Part shown: positions 19,285 through 30,227 of the stretch, one piece after another
Position numbering within the stretch: position 1 is the first letter of the stretch
Layout of the letters: each line of letters opens with the position of its first letter
Assembly: GCF_000761245.1 (NCBI RefSeq)
Contig: NZ_AWOR01000053.1
Coordinates: 1-61,655 of the forward strand
Reading direction: 5' to 3'
Origin: Comamonas testosteroni
Lineage (GTDB): Bacteria; Pseudomonadota; Gammaproteobacteria; Burkholderiales; Burkholderiaceae_C
DNA: 61,655 nucleotides
Notes under the pieces: model-generated
Database searches by the model: none
What the model saw: the letters and a program-made list of their open reading frames with translations, nothing else
What the model was told of the DNA's origin: nothing
Made by a program: the position numbers and the translations under genes

Positions 19285-19605
19285 TCAGGCGGTCTGCGGC
19301 TGCTGGGCAGCGGAGTCTTCGGTCTTGAGATTGTCCACGGCTTCGCGCAAGGCCTTGCCGGGCTTGAAATGAGGAACGCGCTTGGAAGGAACCTGAACGG
19401 ACTCGCCAGAGCGGGGGTTGCGGCCTATGCGGGGCTGACGGTGATTGATGGCAAAGCTGCCAAAGCCGCGAATTTCAATACGGTGACCGCGCACCAGGGC
19501 ATCGCTGACGGCATCCAGAATGGTTTTGACGGCCTGCTCGGCATCACGTTGGTTGAGTTGGCCAAATTGGGCGGCAAGTTCTTCGACGAGATCGGATCGG
19601 GTCAT
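19285..19605 (-). CDS. ihfB: Integration host factor, beta subunit
   Basis: 106 residues of the HU/IHF fold starting [11 protein letters not shown]. The arm region carries [22 protein letters not shown] with the Pro that intercalates into bent DNA, then [17 protein letters not shown]. The tail from about residue 95 is an extra acidic/Gln-rich end. It pairs with IhfA to bend DNA. It sits between rpsA and lapA, the standard proteobacterial order. Confidence 0.95.
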   Translation of the reverse strand: MTRSDLVEELAAQFGQLNQRDAEQAVKTILDAVSDALVRGHRIEIRGFGSFAINHRQPRIGRNPRSGESVQVPSKRVPHFKPGKALREAVDNLKTEDSAAQQPQTA

Positions 19606-19634
19606 CGGGTGGCGGAGGCTCTAGGTTGAAAACA

Positions 19635-19661
19635 ACAACGGGCGCACAGGGCGCCCGTTGT
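19635..19661 (-). terminator. Hairpin between rpsA and ihfB
   Basis: ACAACGGGCGC pairs perfectly with GCGCCCGTTGT (11 bp). The T run on the minus strand is poor, so read-through into ihfB or partial termination after rpsA is plausible. Confidence 0.6.
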
Positions 19662-19714
19662 CTTTGACGCTTAGCGGTCAGTCAGACGAGCTGGCTGACC
19701 GGCTGATGCAAGAT

Positions 19715-21397
19715 TTACTTGTCAGCGTCCAGCTTGGCGCGCAGCAGAGCGCCCAGGCTGGTGGTACCAGCGTTTTCCTTGGAGGACTGAGCCGACAGGG
19801 AAGCCATGGCGACTTGCTGTTCAGCGTGATCCTTTTGCTTGATGGACAGCTGGATGTTGCGGCTCTTGCGATCCACGTTCACCACCACGGCAGTCACTTC
19901 GTCGCCTTCCTTCAGGACGGAACGAGCATCTTCCACGCGGTCTTGCGAGATTTCGGAAGCGCGCAGGTAGCCGATGATGTCTTCACCCAGGTCGATTTCA
20001 GCGCCCTTGGCATCCACGGTCTTGACCTTGCCGGTCACAATCTGGCCCTTGTCGTTCACGGTCACGAAGGTCGTGAAGGGATCGCTGTCCAGCTGCTTGA
20101 TGCCCAGGGAGATGCGCTCGCGCTCAACGTCCACGGCCAGCACGATGGCTTCGACTTCTTGACCCTTCTTGTAGTTACGAACAGCGGCTTCGCCGGCTTC
20201 GTTCCACGACAGGTCAGACAGGTGCACCAGGCCGTCGATACCGGCAGCCAGACCCACGAACACGCCGAAGTCGGTGATGGACTTGATGGGGCCCTTCACG
20301 CGGTCGCCGCGCTTGGTGTTCTGGGCGAATTCTTGCCAGGGGTTAGCCTTGCACTGCTTCATGCCCAGGGAGATGCGACGCTTGTCTTCGTCGATTTCCA
20401 GAACCATGACTTCCACTTCGTCGCCCAGGGACACGAGCTTGGTGGGAGCGATGTTCTTGTTGGTCCAGTCCATTTCGGAAACGTGCACCAGGCCTTCGAT
20501 GCCGGGTTCCAGTTCCACGAATGCGCCGTAGTCGGCAATGTTGGTGACCTTGCCGAACAGACGGGTAGCGGAGGGGTAGCGGCGAGCCACGCCCATCCAG
20601 GGATCGTCGCCCATTTGCTTCAGACCCAGGGACACGCGGTTCTTTTCGGTGTCGAACTTCAGGATCTTGGCAGTGATTTCCTGGCCGGCAGTCACCACTT
20701 CGGAGGGGTGACGCACACGGCGCCATGCCATGTCGGTGATGTGCAGCAGGCCGTCGATACCGCCCAGGTCCACGAACGCACCGTATTCGGTGATGTTCTT
20801 GACCACGCCCTGAACGATAGCGCCTTCCTTCAGGGTTTCCATCAGCTTGGCGCGCTCTTCGCCCATGGAGGCTTCCACCACAGCGCGGCGCGACAGCACC
20901 ACGTTGTTGCGCTTGCGGTCCAGCTTGATGACCTTGAATTCCAGGGTCTTGTTTTCGTAGGGGGTCAGGTCCTTGATGGGACGTGTGTCGATCAGCGAAC
21001 CGGGCAGGAAAGCGCGGATGCCGTTGACCAGAACGGTCAGGCCGCCCTTGACCTTGCCGGAAGTGGTGCCGGTCACGAATTCGCCGGATTCCAGAGCCTT
21101 TTCCAGCGACAGCCAGGAAGCCAGACGCTTGGCGGTGTCACGGGACAGGATGGTGTCGCCGTAGCCGTTTTCGATGGAGCCGATGGCCACGGACACGAAG
21201 TCACCCACTTGGACTTCGACTTCGCCCTGGTCGTTCTTGAACTCGTCGAGGGGCACGTAGGCTTCCGACTTCAGGCCGGCGTTCACCACCACGAAGTTGT
21301 GCTCAACGCGCACGACTTCAGCGGTGATAACTTCGCCAGGACGCATTTCGGTGCGTGTCAACGACTCTTCAAAAAGGGCGGCAAAAGATTCAGACAT
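19715..21397 (-). CDS. rpsA: 30S ribosomal protein S1
   Basis: 560 residues with six S1 (OB-fold) repeats, recognisable by recurring G-x-V-x-x-I-T-D-[FY]-G-[AV]-F-V elements (for example [20 protein letters not shown] and [21 protein letters not shown]). It brings mRNA to the small subunit. The start is the ATG at 21397 ([13 protein letters not shown]), preceded by AAGGAAC; the 15 codons open upstream are not part of the family. Confidence 0.96.
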   Translation of the reverse strand: MSESFAALFEESLTRTEMRPGEVITAEVVRVEHNFVVVNAGLKSEAYVPLDEFKNDQGEVEVQVGDFVSVAIGSIENGYGDTILSRDTAKRLASWLSLEKALESGEFVTGTTSGKVKGGLTVLVNGIRAFLPGSLIDTRPIKDLTPYENKTLEFKVIKLDRKRNNVVLSRRAVVEASMGEERAKLMETLKEGAIVQGVVKNITEYGAFVDLGGIDGLLHITDMAWRRVRHPSEVVTAGQEITAKILKFDTEKNRVSLGLKQMGDDPWMGVARRYPSATRLFGKVTNIADYGAFVELEPGIEGLVHVSEMDWTNKNIAPTKLVSLGDEVEVMVLEIDEDKRRISLGMKQCKANPWQEFAQNTKRGDRVKGPIKSITDFGVFVGLAAGIDGLVHLSDLSWNEAGEAAVRNYKKGQEVEAIVLAVDVERERISLGIKQLDSDPFTTFVTVNDKGQIVTGKVKTVDAKGAEIDLGEDIIGYLRASEISQDRVEDARSVLKEGDEVTAVVVNVDRKSRNIQLSIKQKDHAEQQVAMASLSAQSSKENAGTTSLGALLRAKLDADK

Positions 21398-21594
21398 GTA
21401 GTTCCTTGCCCGCAACCAGGTTTCCGTCGGCACCATTGCCAAGCGTTTTTAAGGCTGATTGCGGAGGTTGTGGGTTTGAGGCCCACGGGGTTAAAGGTTA
21501 ACAACCTTGCTGCCGGTCCGCGGTCTGCGAGAGCCTGGCATCAAGGGCCAACAAGCCAGATGCAGGGCTGCCCTTGAAACTTCAAGCTGAAATT

Positions 21595-23667
21595 TCAAGG
21601 ACGGCCGAACGGCTGGCGTTCCTGCCACCACGACAGCACCTGGGCAACCACTTCTTCAATGGTCATCTCGGAGCTGTCGAGCTGCAAAGAATCCTCGGCG
21701 GGCTTGAGCGGAGCGGTGGCGCGATTCATGTCGCGGGCGTCGCGCGCCTCAAGGTCTGCCAAAAGGGTGGACATATTAGCTGAAATTCCTTTGGAAATCA
21801 ACTGTTTATATCGGCGCTCGGCGCGGCACTGGGCAGACGCCCACAAATAGACCTTCAGCGGGGCGCGAGGGAAGATGACCGTACCCATGTCGCGGCCATC
21901 GGCAACCAGCCCGGGCAGTGCCTGGAAGGACAGCTGCAGATCCACCAGCGCGGTGCGCACGGCGGGCAGGGCCGATACGCGCGAGGCATTCATGCCGGCT
22001 TCTTCGCTGCGAATGGCCAGGCTGATGTCCTCCTCGCCCAGCCAGACGCGCTGCTGCGCATCGAAGCGCACGGGCATGTCCAGCGCCATCTCGGCAATGG
22101 TTTCCTCGTTCGATTCATCAAGCGTCATGCCTGCACGCGATGCGGCCAGGCCGGTGATGCGATAGAGCGCGCCGGAGTCCAGCAACTGGTAGCCCAGTGC
22201 TCTTGCGACTTCTGCGGCAATCGTGCCCTTGCCGGAGGCTGTGGGCCCGTCGATGCAGATCACGGGAATATGCTCGCGCTCGGCTTCGCTGACGGAGAAC
22301 AGCGCCTCGAAATAGTCGGGGAAGGTCTTGGCCACGCATTTGGGGTCTTCGATGCGCACGGGCAGCTTGGCCGGGTTGAAGGCCGCCAGGGAGAAGCACA
22401 TGGCGACGCGGTGGTCGTCATAGGTGTGGATGCTGGCTGCTTTCCAGGCGGTCTTGCCGGCAGGGGGGGTGATGCGGATGTAGTCCGCACCTTCTTCCAC
22501 GGAAGCACCCAGTTTGCGCAGCTCGATCGCCATGGCGGCAATGCGGTCGGTTTCCTTGACGCGCCAGCTGGCGATATTGCGCAGCGTGGTCACGCCGTCG
22601 GCATACAGCGCCATGGTGCCCAGCGTCATGGCCGCGTCGGGGATATGGTTGCAATCGAGGTCGATGGCCTTCAGAGGCCAGCTGCCACGGCTGACCTGCA
22701 GCCAGTTGGGGCCGCTTTCGATCTGTGCACCCATGGCCTGGGCAGCCTCGATGAAGCGGATATCGCCCTGGATCGAGTCCTGGCCCACGCCCAGAATGCG
22801 GATGCTCTTGCGCTGCGTTGCATTGTCTGCATCCGCGTCATCGGTGGTGCCGGTGGCAATCGCGCCCAGCGCGATGAAGTAACTGGCCGAAGAGGCATCT
22901 GCCTCCACATGGATGGCGCCGGGCGACTGGAAGCGGCAGCCTGCGGGGATCACGAAACGTTGCCAGTTGTCGTTTTTCACGGCAATGCCGAAGCGTGCCA
23001 GCAGCTCCAGCGTGATGTGGATATAGGGCTTGGAGATCAGCTCGCCCACCACTTCGATGACGATGTCGCGCTGTGCCCCGGGGACATTGGCCAGCAGGGG
23101 CAGGGCCATCAGCAGCGAGGTCAGGAACTGGCTTGAGACATCTCCGCGCACCTTGATGGATTCGCTGCCCAGCTGGCTGAAGTCGGGCTGGCCGATCTTC
23201 AGGGGCGGAAAGCCTTCATCCTTCAGATAGTCGATCTTGCAGCCCAGCTGGCGCAGCGCATCGACCAGGTCGCCGATAGGGCGTTCGTACATGCGGGGAA
23301 CGCCCGTCATCTCGAAGTCGCCGCCCAGTACCGACAGCGCCGCAGTCAGCGGGCGCATGGCCGTGCCGGCATTGCCCAGGAACAGTGTGGCCGCAGTGCC
23401 GGCCGGCAGCTGCCCGCCGATGCCGGTGACCTCAATGGCCTGGCCGGGTGTGACGGCGTCGGGGCTGATGCTGCAGCCCAGTTGCTTGAGTCCGGCCAGC
23501 ATGACGCGGGTGTCGTCCGAATCCAGCAGGTCGTGAATGGTGGTGGTGCCCTGGCTCAGCGCGGCCAGCAGCAGCACGCGATTGGAGATGCTTTTGGAGC
23601 CGGGCAGGCTGACGGTGCCGTTGGCGGAGTCCAGTGCGGGCAGATCCAGAAATTCGGTGGTGAACAT
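21595..23667 (-). CDS. aroA-cmk: Fused EPSP synthase and cytidylate kinase
   Basis: One 690-residue frame joins two enzymes. Residues 1 to about 455 are 3-phosphoshikimate 1-carboxyvinyltransferase (shikimate pathway): [20 protein letters not shown] at the start, [16 protein letters not shown], and [14 protein letters not shown] near its end. From about 460 a cytidylate kinase follows with the P-loop GPTASGKGT and the CMP-binding and lid region [14 protein letters not shown]...RRYKQL. In most bacteria cmk is a separate gene between aroA and rpsA; here the stop between them is gone, a fusion reported in several Burkholderiales. The start at 23667 is set by [12 protein letters not shown]; rpsA follows. 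Confidence 0.95.
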   Translation of the reverse strand: MFTTEFLDLPALDSANGTVSLPGSKSISNRVLLLAALSQGTTTIHDLLDSDDTRVMLAGLKQLGCSISPDAVTPGQAIEVTGIGGQLPAGTAATLFLGNAGTAMRPLTAALSVLGGDFEMTGVPRMYERPIGDLVDALRQLGCKIDYLKDEGFPPLKIGQPDFSQLGSESIKVRGDVSSQFLTSLLMALPLLANVPGAQRDIVIEVVGELISKPYIHITLELLARFGIAVKNDNWQRFVIPAGCRFQSPGAIHVEADASSASYFIALGAIATGTTDDADADNATQRKSIRILGVGQDSIQGDIRFIEAAQAMGAQIESGPNWLQVSRGSWPLKAIDLDCNHIPDAAMTLGTMALYADGVTTLRNIASWRVKETDRIAAMAIELRKLGASVEEGADYIRITPPAGKTAWKAASIHTYDDHRVAMCFSLAAFNPAKLPVRIEDPKCVAKTFPDYFEALFSVSEAEREHIPVICIDGPTASGKGTIAAEVARALGYQLLDSGALYRITGLAASRAGMTLDESNEETIAEMALDMPVRFDAQQRVWLGEEDISLAIRSEEAGMNASRVSALPAVRTALVDLQLSFQALPGLVADGRDMGTVIFPRAPLKVYLWASAQCRAERRYKQLISKGISANMSTLLADLEARDARDMNRATAPLKPAEDSLQLDSSEMTIEEVVAQVLSWWQERQPFGRP

Positions 23668-23775
23668 AAAACTCTCGTAACCCCCTGCGCAGTCTGGCTG
23701 CTTGGACACCGGGGCTGCGCGGCGGGCTTGGCCCGGTGTCCGTGGCGGTTGGGTGAATAGATCGACGCCGCTAGT

Positions 23776-24672
23776 TTAAGAGCCTCGCTTGCCGCCCAAG
23801 GTCCATTCGGCGCGAGCGGCGCTGGCCAGGGTCAGGCGGTCCTGCAGGCCCTGTCCGTCGTTGGCCTGCATCAGCCCTTCGAGCTGCTCCAGCGCCTGGC
23901 GGAACTGGCGCGACTGGGCCAGCACCTGATCGCGGTTGGCCAGCAGCACGTCGCGCCAGAGCTTGGGATCGCCCGCGCCTATGCGGGTGAAATCGCGAAA
24001 GCCTGGCCCGGCCAGCGCCAGCATATCGTCGGCGCCGGGCTGGTTCAGCACGCTTTGCATCATGGCGAACGCCAGCAGATGGGGCAGGTGGCTGACGGTG
24101 GCGAGCGCGCAGTCATGGGCCTCGGGCGACATGGCCGTGACCTTGCAGCCCAGGGCCTGCCACAGCGCCTGGGCCTTGGCCAGATGCGCGGTCAGCGTGC
24201 GCTCCGTAGGGGTCAGCACGACCTGGGCGCCCTGGTAGAGCTTGACGTCGGCGTGCTCCACGCCGGCCACTTCCTTGCCGGTGATGGGGTGGGCGGGCAC
24301 AAAGCTGCCGATCTGGTCGCGCAGCGCCGAACGTGCGGCCTGCACCACATCGACCTTGGTGGAGCCCACGTCCATGATCATCATCTGGGGCGTGACCAGA
24401 TGCTTGATGGACTTGAGCGTGGCCTCGGTGGCCGCCACGGGCACGGCCAGCAGCACTAGGTCGGCGCCGGCCGCCGCCAGCAGGGCGGAGGGAGCTTCCA
24501 CATCGATCACGCCCATCTGGCGGGCGCGCTCGGTGGTCGAAGGCGATTTGCTGTAGCCCACCACGCGCTTGACCAGGCCGGCCTTCTTGAGTGCCAGGGC
24601 GAAGGAGCCGCCCATCAATCCGCAGCCGATCAAGCCAAGCTGCTCGAACGGCTGCAATTCCTGAGTCGCCAT
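23776..24672 (-). CDS. tyrA: Prephenate dehydrogenase
   Basis: 298 residues with the NAD-binding motif GLIGCGLMGGSFALALKKAG near the start and the prephenate region VPAHPITGKEVAGVEHAD, containing the HPxxG family motif. It makes 4-hydroxyphenylpyruvate for tyrosine. Its ATG (24672) shares one base with the pheA stop (TGATG). An upstream extension of the frame lies inside pheA and is not used. Confidence 0.94.
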   Translation of the reverse strand: MATQELQPFEQLGLIGCGLMGGSFALALKKAGLVKRVVGYSKSPSTTERARQMGVIDVEAPSALLAAAGADLVLLAVPVAATEATLKSIKHLVTPQMMIMDVGSTKVDVVQAARSALRDQIGSFVPAHPITGKEVAGVEHADVKLYQGAQVVLTPTERTLTAHLAKAQALWQALGCKVTAMSPEAHDCALATVSHLPHLLAFAMMQSVLNQPGADDMLALAGPGFRDFTRIGAGDPKLWRDVLLANRDQVLAQSRQFRQALEQLEGLMQANDGQGLQDRLTLASAARAEWTLGGKRGS

Positions 24673-25772
24673 CACTTGCTCACCGGGTAGGTGCCCAGCA
24701 CCTTGTAGAACGCGCACAGGCCCTGCAGCTCCTGCAGGGCGGCGGCCACATTGGCCTGGGCCGGGTGGCCTTCGATGTCGATGTAGAAGTAATACTCCCA
24801 TTGGCCCGTGCGGGCCGGGCGCGACTCGAAGCGCGTCATCGAGACGCCATGCTTCTTCAGCGGCACCAGCAGGTCATGCACGGCGCCGGCCGTGTTGGGC
24901 ACCGAGACCACCAGGCTGGTGCAGTCGCTGCCGCTGGGCGCGGCCGTGGCCAGCGTGTGCGGCAGGCAGATGACGGCAAAACGGGTGCGGTTGTAGGCAT
25001 CGTCCTGAATCGCATGGCTGACGATGTGCAGGCCGAACTGCTGGGCGGCGCGCTCACCGGCAATGCCGGCCCAGTTGGGGTGCAGGGCCGCCAGGCGTGC
25101 GCCTTCGGCATTGCTCTCCACGGGGCGGCGTTCGGCATGAGGCAGATGCTTGGACAGCCAGCCCTGGCACTGGGCCAGAGCCTGGGGGTGGGCGGCCACG
25201 ACCTCGATGCCGTCCAGCGTGTTGCTGGTGCGCATCAGGTTGTGGCGGATCAGCATGCTGACCTCGCCCACCACATGGCAGGGCGTGTGCAGAAACATGT
25301 CCAGCGATCGCGTGACCACGCCCTCGTTGGAGTTCTCCACGCCCACCACGCCGTACTGGGCGCTGCCGGCGGCCGTGGCATGAAAGACTTCCTCGAAGCT
25401 GTTGCAGTACATCAGGTCGGCCGCGCCGCCGAAGTACTGGATCGCGGCTTCTTCGCAGAAGGTGCCGGCCGGGCCGAGCACGGCCACGCGCTGGGGGGAT
25501 TCCAGCGCCAGGCAGGCCGACATGATCTCGCGCCAGATGGCGGCCACATGCGCGCCCTTGAGCGGGCCAGGGTTGTTGGACTTGATCTTCTCGATCACCT
25601 GGGCCACGCGGTCCGGGCGGAAGAAGGCCGAGCCTTCCTTTTTCTTGAGCTCGCCCACCTGCTCGGCCACATGGGCGCGCTGGTTGACCAGCTCCAGCAA
25701 CTGGCGGTCCAGGGAGTCGATCTGGTTGCGCAGCGACAACAGCTCGGGGCTGGCTTGGGGTTCTTGGCTCAT
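24672..25772 (-). CDS. pheA: Bifunctional chorismate mutase / prephenate dehydratase
   Basis: 366 residues. Residues 1 to about 95 are an AroQ chorismate mutase (RNQIDSLDRQLLELVNQRAHVAEQVGELK). Then comes the prephenate dehydratase domain (VAVLGPAGTFCEEAAIQYFG, GVVGVENSNEGVVTRSLDMF with the active-site region), and a C-terminal ACT domain (SLVVSVPNTAGAVHDLLVPLKKHGVSMTRFESRP) that normally gives phenylalanine feedback control. The ATG at 25772 opens MSQEPQAS. It lies between serC and tyrA in the minus-strand run. Confidence 0.95.
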   Translation of the reverse strand: MSQEPQASPELLSLRNQIDSLDRQLLELVNQRAHVAEQVGELKKKEGSAFFRPDRVAQVIEKIKSNNPGPLKGAHVAAIWREIMSACLALESPQRVAVLGPAGTFCEEAAIQYFGGAADLMYCNSFEEVFHATAAGSAQYGVVGVENSNEGVVTRSLDMFLHTPCHVVGEVSMLIRHNLMRTSNTLDGIEVVAAHPQALAQCQGWLSKHLPHAERRPVESNAEGARLAALHPNWAGIAGERAAQQFGLHIVSHAIQDDAYNRTRFAVICLPHTLATAAPSGSDCTSLVVSVPNTAGAVHDLLVPLKKHGVSMTRFESRPARTGQWEYYFYIDIEGHPAQANVAAALQELQGLCAFYKVLGTYPVSK

Positions 25773-25894
25773 GAATCTCTCAAATTTCGTAGCTGCTGGC
25801 GCAAGCTGCACAAGGATTTCAGACTAAAACCTTGGTGAAGTACTTGCAGATAAAGCGCTGGCAGCTCATCTTTTTACAAGGCTAAAGGTGGGGC

Positions 25895-27004
25895 TCAGGC
25901 CTGACGTTGCTCGAAGTCCCGCATGTAGTCGACCAGCGCCTGCACGCCTTCAATGGGCATGGCGTTGTAGATGCTGGCGCGCATGCCGCCCACGGACTTG
26001 TGGCCCTTGAGCTGCAGCAGGCCGGCTTGCTTGGCGCCGGCCAGGAAGGCGTCGTTGCGCGACTCATCATGAAGGAAGAACGGAATGTTCATGCGCGAGC
26101 GGCAGTTCGCGGCCACCTTGTTCACATAGAACGAGGACTGGTCCACATAGTCATAGAACAGCTTGGCCTTGGCGATGTTGCGCGCTTCCATGGCTGCCAC
26201 GCCGCTCAGATTGCCTTCGGTCTGGCGCTTGAGCCACTGGAAGGTCAGGCCGGCCATGTAGATGCCCCAGGTGGGAGGCGTGTTGTACATGCTGCCGTTG
26301 TCGGCCACGGTTTTGTAATCAAACGCCGAGGGGCAGACGGGCAGGGCATGGCCCAGCAGGTCTTCGCGCACGATGACGATGGTCAGGCCCGCGGGGCCGA
26401 TGTTCTTCTGCGCGCCGCCAAAGGCCAGGCCCACGCGGCTCCAGTCGATGGAGCGCGAGGCCACGTGCGAGGAAAAGTCGATGATCAGCGGTGCATCCGA
26501 GCCCAGGGCCTGGAGGTCGGGCAGCTCATGGAACTCCACGCCGTGAATGGTCTCATTGCTGCAGATGTGCACATAGCTGGCGCCGCGGCTCAGGTTCCAG
26601 CTGCTGGCGGCGGGAATCGTGGTGTAGTTGCTGTCCTTGGCGCTGGCGGCCACATTGGCATCGCTGGCGTACTTGGCCGCTTCCTTGGCCGACTTCTGGC
26701 TCCAGCTGCCGGTCACCACAAAGTCCACCACGCCGGCGCGCGACAGATTCATGGGTACGATGGCGTTTTCGGCAATGCCGCCGCCCTGCATGAACAGGAT
26801 CTTGAAGTGGGCGGGCACGGCCAGCAGCTCGCGCAGATCGGCTTCGGCGGCTTCGTAGATGCTGATGAATTCCTTGCCGCGGTGGCTCATTTCCATCACC
26901 CCCATGCCGGAGCCGTGCCAGTCCAGCATTTCGGCGGCTGCGATCTGCAGCACTTCTTCAGGGATGGCGGCGGGGCCTGCGGAGAAGTTAAAAGGGCGGT
27001 TCAT
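25895..27004 (-). CDS. serC: Phosphoserine aminotransferase
   Basis: 369 residues, starting [19 protein letters not shown]. The PLP site is [23 protein letters not shown] with the Lys in GGAQKN. It carries out the second step of serine synthesis and a step of pyridoxine synthesis. The start at 27004 has only a weak ribosome-binding site; a TTG at 27019 would add five residues. Located between gyrA and pheA. Confidence 0.95.
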   Translation of the reverse strand: MNRPFNFSAGPAAIPEEVLQIAAAEMLDWHGSGMGVMEMSHRGKEFISIYEAAEADLRELLAVPAHFKILFMQGGGIAENAIVPMNLSRAGVVDFVVTGSWSQKSAKEAAKYASDANVAASAKDSNYTTIPAASSWNLSRGASYVHICSNETIHGVEFHELPDLQALGSDAPLIIDFSSHVASRSIDWSRVGLAFGGAQKNIGPAGLTIVIVREDLLGHALPVCPSAFDYKTVADNGSMYNTPPTWGIYMAGLTFQWLKRQTEGNLSGVAAMEARNIAKAKLFYDYVDQSSFYVNKVAANCRSRMNIPFFLHDESRNDAFLAGAKQAGLLQLKGHKSVGGMRASIYNAMPIEGVQALVDYMRDFEQRQA

Positions 27005-27133
27005 CAGATTTACGCTCAAAACATGTGAAAGCGCTTGCCTAGCCTGCGCTTTCAGCGATCAAAAATTGGGCCACGGGCATGGGGCCATGCCCGTGGCATC
27101 CGGTGCGGACCGGGTCAGCCTGGGGCTGGTCGA

Positions 27134-29998
27134 TCAGGAGGCGTCGCCGGACTCGGCTGTGCCTTCGGCGCCGGCGCTGCCGGAGTCATCGGCTTCGCTG
27201 TCCTCGCTGGCACTGTCGTTGGCATCATTTTCCACGATGCGCTGCAGGCCGATGAGCTTGGCGCCTTCGTCCAGATTGATCAGCGTCACGCCCTGCGTGG
27301 CGCGGCCCAGTTCACGGATTTCAGCCACGCGGGTGCGCACCAGCACGCCGGTATCGGTGATCAGCATGATCTCGTCTTCCGGTGCGACCAGGGTGGCGGC
27401 CACGACCTTGCCGTTGCGCTCGGATTGCTGAATCGCAATCATGCCCTTGGTGCCGCGGCCGTGGCGCGTGTATTCCACGATGGAGGTGCGCTTGCCGTAG
27501 CCGTTTTCGGTGGCCGTCAAAACGCTGTGCAGTGTTTCACGTGGCAGCTGAGCAATCGTTTCCTGAGCGAGCTTTTCCGCATCATCTGCGGCTGCGCGTG
27601 CGGCCTCAACCTGCTGATTCAAGTCGTCCAGCTCTGTTGCGCTGGCATTGGCGTCCTGTGCTTCCTTGGTGCGCGCTTGCAGCTGCTCCAGGGTGTCCTT
27701 GGCTTTTCTTGCTGCGACTTCTGTGGGGTGTTGCTCGGCGACCAGCATCGCGATCACGCGTTGCTGCTCTTCGATGTTCATACCGCGCACGCCACGTGCA
27801 TTACGGCCCATGGGGCGCACATCGTTTTCGTCAAAGCGAACCGCCTTGCCGCCGTCGCTGAACAGCATCACGTCGTGTTCGCTGTCGGTCAGTGCTGCGC
27901 CGATCAGCACATCGCCTTCGTCCAGGCCCACGGCAATGATGCCGGCCTTGCGCGGGTTGCTGAACTCGGTCAGCGGCGTCTTCTTGACGGTGCCCATGCT
28001 GGTGGCCATGAAGACGAAGTGATCTTCGGGGAAGCTGCGGTTGTCGCCGGTCAGCGGCAGCACCACGTTGATCTTCTCGCCGTCCTGCAGCGGGAACATG
28101 TTGACGATGGGGCGACCACGCGAGCCGCGCGAGCCCGAGGGCACTTCCCAGACCTTGAGCCAGTACATGCGGCCACGGTTGGAGAAGCACAGCAGGTAGT
28201 CGTGCGTGTTGGCGATGAAGAGCTGGTCGATCCAGTCGTCTTCCTTGGTCGCAGTGGCCTGTTTGCCGCGGCCGCCGCGCTTCTGGGCGCGGTATTCGGA
28301 CAGGGGCTGGCTCTTGATGTAGCCGGTGTGCGAGAGAGTCACCACCATGTCGGTGGGCGTGATCAGGTCTTCGGTGGACAGATCTTGCGCGCTGTACTCG
28401 ACGGTGGAACGACGCTCGCCCTTCTTGGACTGACCGAACTCGGCCTTCACGGCGTTGAGTTCTTCGCCAATGATGATGGAGACGCGCTCGGGCTTGGCCA
28501 GGATGTCCAGCAGGTCTTCGATGACCGACATGATGTCCTTGTACTCGGCCACGATCTTGTCTTGCTCAAGGCCCGTCAGGCGCTGCAGACGCATCTGCAG
28601 AATTTCCTGGGCCTGGGTTTCGGACAGGCGGTACTGACCGTTTTGCTGCATGCCGAATTCGACTTCCAGGCCCTCGGGGCGATAGTCGTCGGCATTGACC
28701 ACGCCGCCATCGGTGCGCGTGCGGGTGAGCATCTCGCGCACCAGCGTGCTGTCCCAGGATTTTTCCATCAGCGCGGCCTTGGCCACGGGAGGTGTGGGAG
28801 CGTTGCGGATGATGGCGATGAAGTCGTCGATATTGGCCAGTGCGACGGCCAGGCCTTCCAGCACATGGCCGCGGTCGCGCGCCTTGCGCAGCTCAAACAC
28901 GGTGCGGCGGGTCACCACTTCGCGGCGGTGCTCCAGGAAGACCTGGATCAGATCCTTCAGGTTGCACAGCTTGGGCTGGCCGTTGACCAGTGCCACCATG
29001 TTCATGCCGAAGGTGTCTTGCAGCTGGGTCAGCTTGTAGAGGTTGTTGAGCACCACCTCGGGCACTTCGCCGCGCTTCAATTCGATCACCAGGCGCATGC
29101 CGGACTTGTCCGACTCGTCCTGGATATGGCTGATGCCCTCGATCTTCTTTTCGTGCACCAGCTCGGCCATGCGCTCCTGCAGCGTCTTCTTGTTGACCTG
29201 GTAGGGCAGCTCGTCAACGATGATGGATTGGCGCTGGCCCTTGTCGATGTCCTCGAAGTGGCACTTGGCACGCATCACCACGCGGCCACGGCCGGTGCGA
29301 TAGCCTTCCTTGACGCCGTTGATGCCGTAGATGATGCCGGCCGTGGGGAAGTCGGGCGCGGGAATGATCTCCATCAGCTCGTCGATGGAGGCTTCGGGGT
29401 TCTGCAGCAAATGCAGGCAGCCGTCCACTACCTCATTGAGGTTGTGCGGCGGGATATTCGTGGCCATGCCCACGGCAATACCCGAGGAGCCGTTGACCAG
29501 CAGGTTGGGCAGGCGGCTTGGCAGCACCAGTGGCTCGCTCTCGGAGCCGTCGTAGTTGGGGCCGAAGTCCACGGTCTCCTTGTCGATGTCGCCCAGCATT
29601 TCATGAGCGATCTTGGAGAGGCGGATTTCCGTGTAACGCATGGCAGCGGCGCTGTCGCCGTCCACCGAGCCGAAGTTGCCCTGACCATCGACCAGCATGT
29701 GGCGCAGCGAGAAGTCCTGCGCCATACGCACGATGGTGTCGTAGACCGCGCTGTCGCCGTGAGGGTGGTATTTACCGATCACGTCACCGACGATACGCGC
29801 CGACTTCTTATAAGGGCGGTTCCAGTCGTTATTGAGTTCGTGCATGGCGTACAGAACGCGGCGGTGCACGGGCTTGAGGCCATCACGCGCATCAGGAAGC
29901 GCCCGGCCCACGATCACGCTCATGGCGTAATCGAGATAACTGCGACGCATCTCCTCTTCAAGGCTGATGGGCAGAGTTTCTTTAGCAAACTGGGTCAT
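27134..29998 (-). CDS. gyrA: DNA gyrase subunit A with an inserted helical segment
   Basis: 954 residues, about 80 longer than E. coli GyrA. The breakage-reunion domain is complete: [24 protein letters not shown] near the start, [24 protein letters not shown] (the quinolone-resistance region with Ser and Asp of the sensitive form), and the catalytic Tyr in PRYT-type context. The C-terminal beta-propeller carries the GyrA box ([10 protein letters not shown]). Between IAMLVAEQ and [16 protein letters not shown] (about residues 755-825) sits an extra Ala/Glu/Gln/Lys-rich coiled-coil-like segment absent from E. coli. The tail is acidic ([11 protein letters not shown]). The first gene of the serC-pheA-tyrA run, divergent from the ompA-like gene. 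Confidence 0.96.
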   Translation of the reverse strand: MTQFAKETLPISLEEEMRRSYLDYAMSVIVGRALPDARDGLKPVHRRVLYAMHELNNDWNRPYKKSARIVGDVIGKYHPHGDSAVYDTIVRMAQDFSLRHMLVDGQGNFGSVDGDSAAAMRYTEIRLSKIAHEMLGDIDKETVDFGPNYDGSESEPLVLPSRLPNLLVNGSSGIAVGMATNIPPHNLNEVVDGCLHLLQNPEASIDELMEIIPAPDFPTAGIIYGINGVKEGYRTGRGRVVMRAKCHFEDIDKGQRQSIIVDELPYQVNKKTLQERMAELVHEKKIEGISHIQDESDKSGMRLVIELKRGEVPEVVLNNLYKLTQLQDTFGMNMVALVNGQPKLCNLKDLIQVFLEHRREVVTRRTVFELRKARDRGHVLEGLAVALANIDDFIAIIRNAPTPPVAKAALMEKSWDSTLVREMLTRTRTDGGVVNADDYRPEGLEVEFGMQQNGQYRLSETQAQEILQMRLQRLTGLEQDKIVAEYKDIMSVIEDLLDILAKPERVSIIIGEELNAVKAEFGQSKKGERRSTVEYSAQDLSTEDLITPTDMVVTLSHTGYIKSQPLSEYRAQKRGGRGKQATATKEDDWIDQLFIANTHDYLLCFSNRGRMYWLKVWEVPSGSRGSRGRPIVNMFPLQDGEKINVVLPLTGDNRSFPEDHFVFMATSMGTVKKTPLTEFSNPRKAGIIAVGLDEGDVLIGAALTDSEHDVMLFSDGGKAVRFDENDVRPMGRNARGVRGMNIEEQQRVIAMLVAEQHPTEVAARKAKDTLEQLQARTKEAQDANASATELDDLNQQVEAARAAADDAEKLAQETIAQLPRETLHSVLTATENGYGKRTSIVEYTRHGRGTKGMIAIQQSERNGKVVAATLVAPEDEIMLITDTGVLVRTRVAEIRELGRATQGVTLINLDEGAKLIGLQRIVENDANDSASEDSEADDSGSAGAEGTAESGDAS

Positions 29999-30109
29999 GT
30001 CTAGTGATACTTTGACGGCTGGAAAACAGCCATTTTAGGTCGAATGGCGTGTGGCAGCAGAGCAACATAACTGAGGAATTACATAGCTGTCCTACTTGTT
30101 GGTGCCTAG

Positions 30110-30139
30110 TTGACAACACTCTTGCATGTTACGTATGGC
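30110..30139 (+). promoter_or_regulatory. Possible sigma-70 promoter of the ompA-like gene
   Basis: TTGACA at 30110-30115 is a perfect -35 element. After 18 bp TATGGC (30134-30139) is a poor -10. It lies about 90 bp before the ATG at 30228, in the gyrA/ompA spacer. Confidence 0.35.
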
Positions 30140-30227
30140 ACAATCATTTCAACGTTTTTGGTGATGGTCACTGATGACGTCCACAGATTCGCAGCCCTGC
30201 TGCGGCTTTTTCCCCAAGAGGAGAACC

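Noticed and set aside
19658..21577. 639-codon open frame opposite rpsA
   Set aside because: Shadow of S1; repeats in it only mirror the S1 repeats.
19715..29998. The gyrA-serC-pheA-tyrA-aroA/cmk-rpsA-ihfB order as a novelty
   Set aside because: This order is a long-known conserved run in beta- and gammaproteobacteria.
27035..30004. 989-codon open frame on the plus strand opposite gyrA
   Set aside because: It mirrors gyrA, has the His/Gly/Val-rich composition of antisense frames in high-GC DNA, and shows no family motif.
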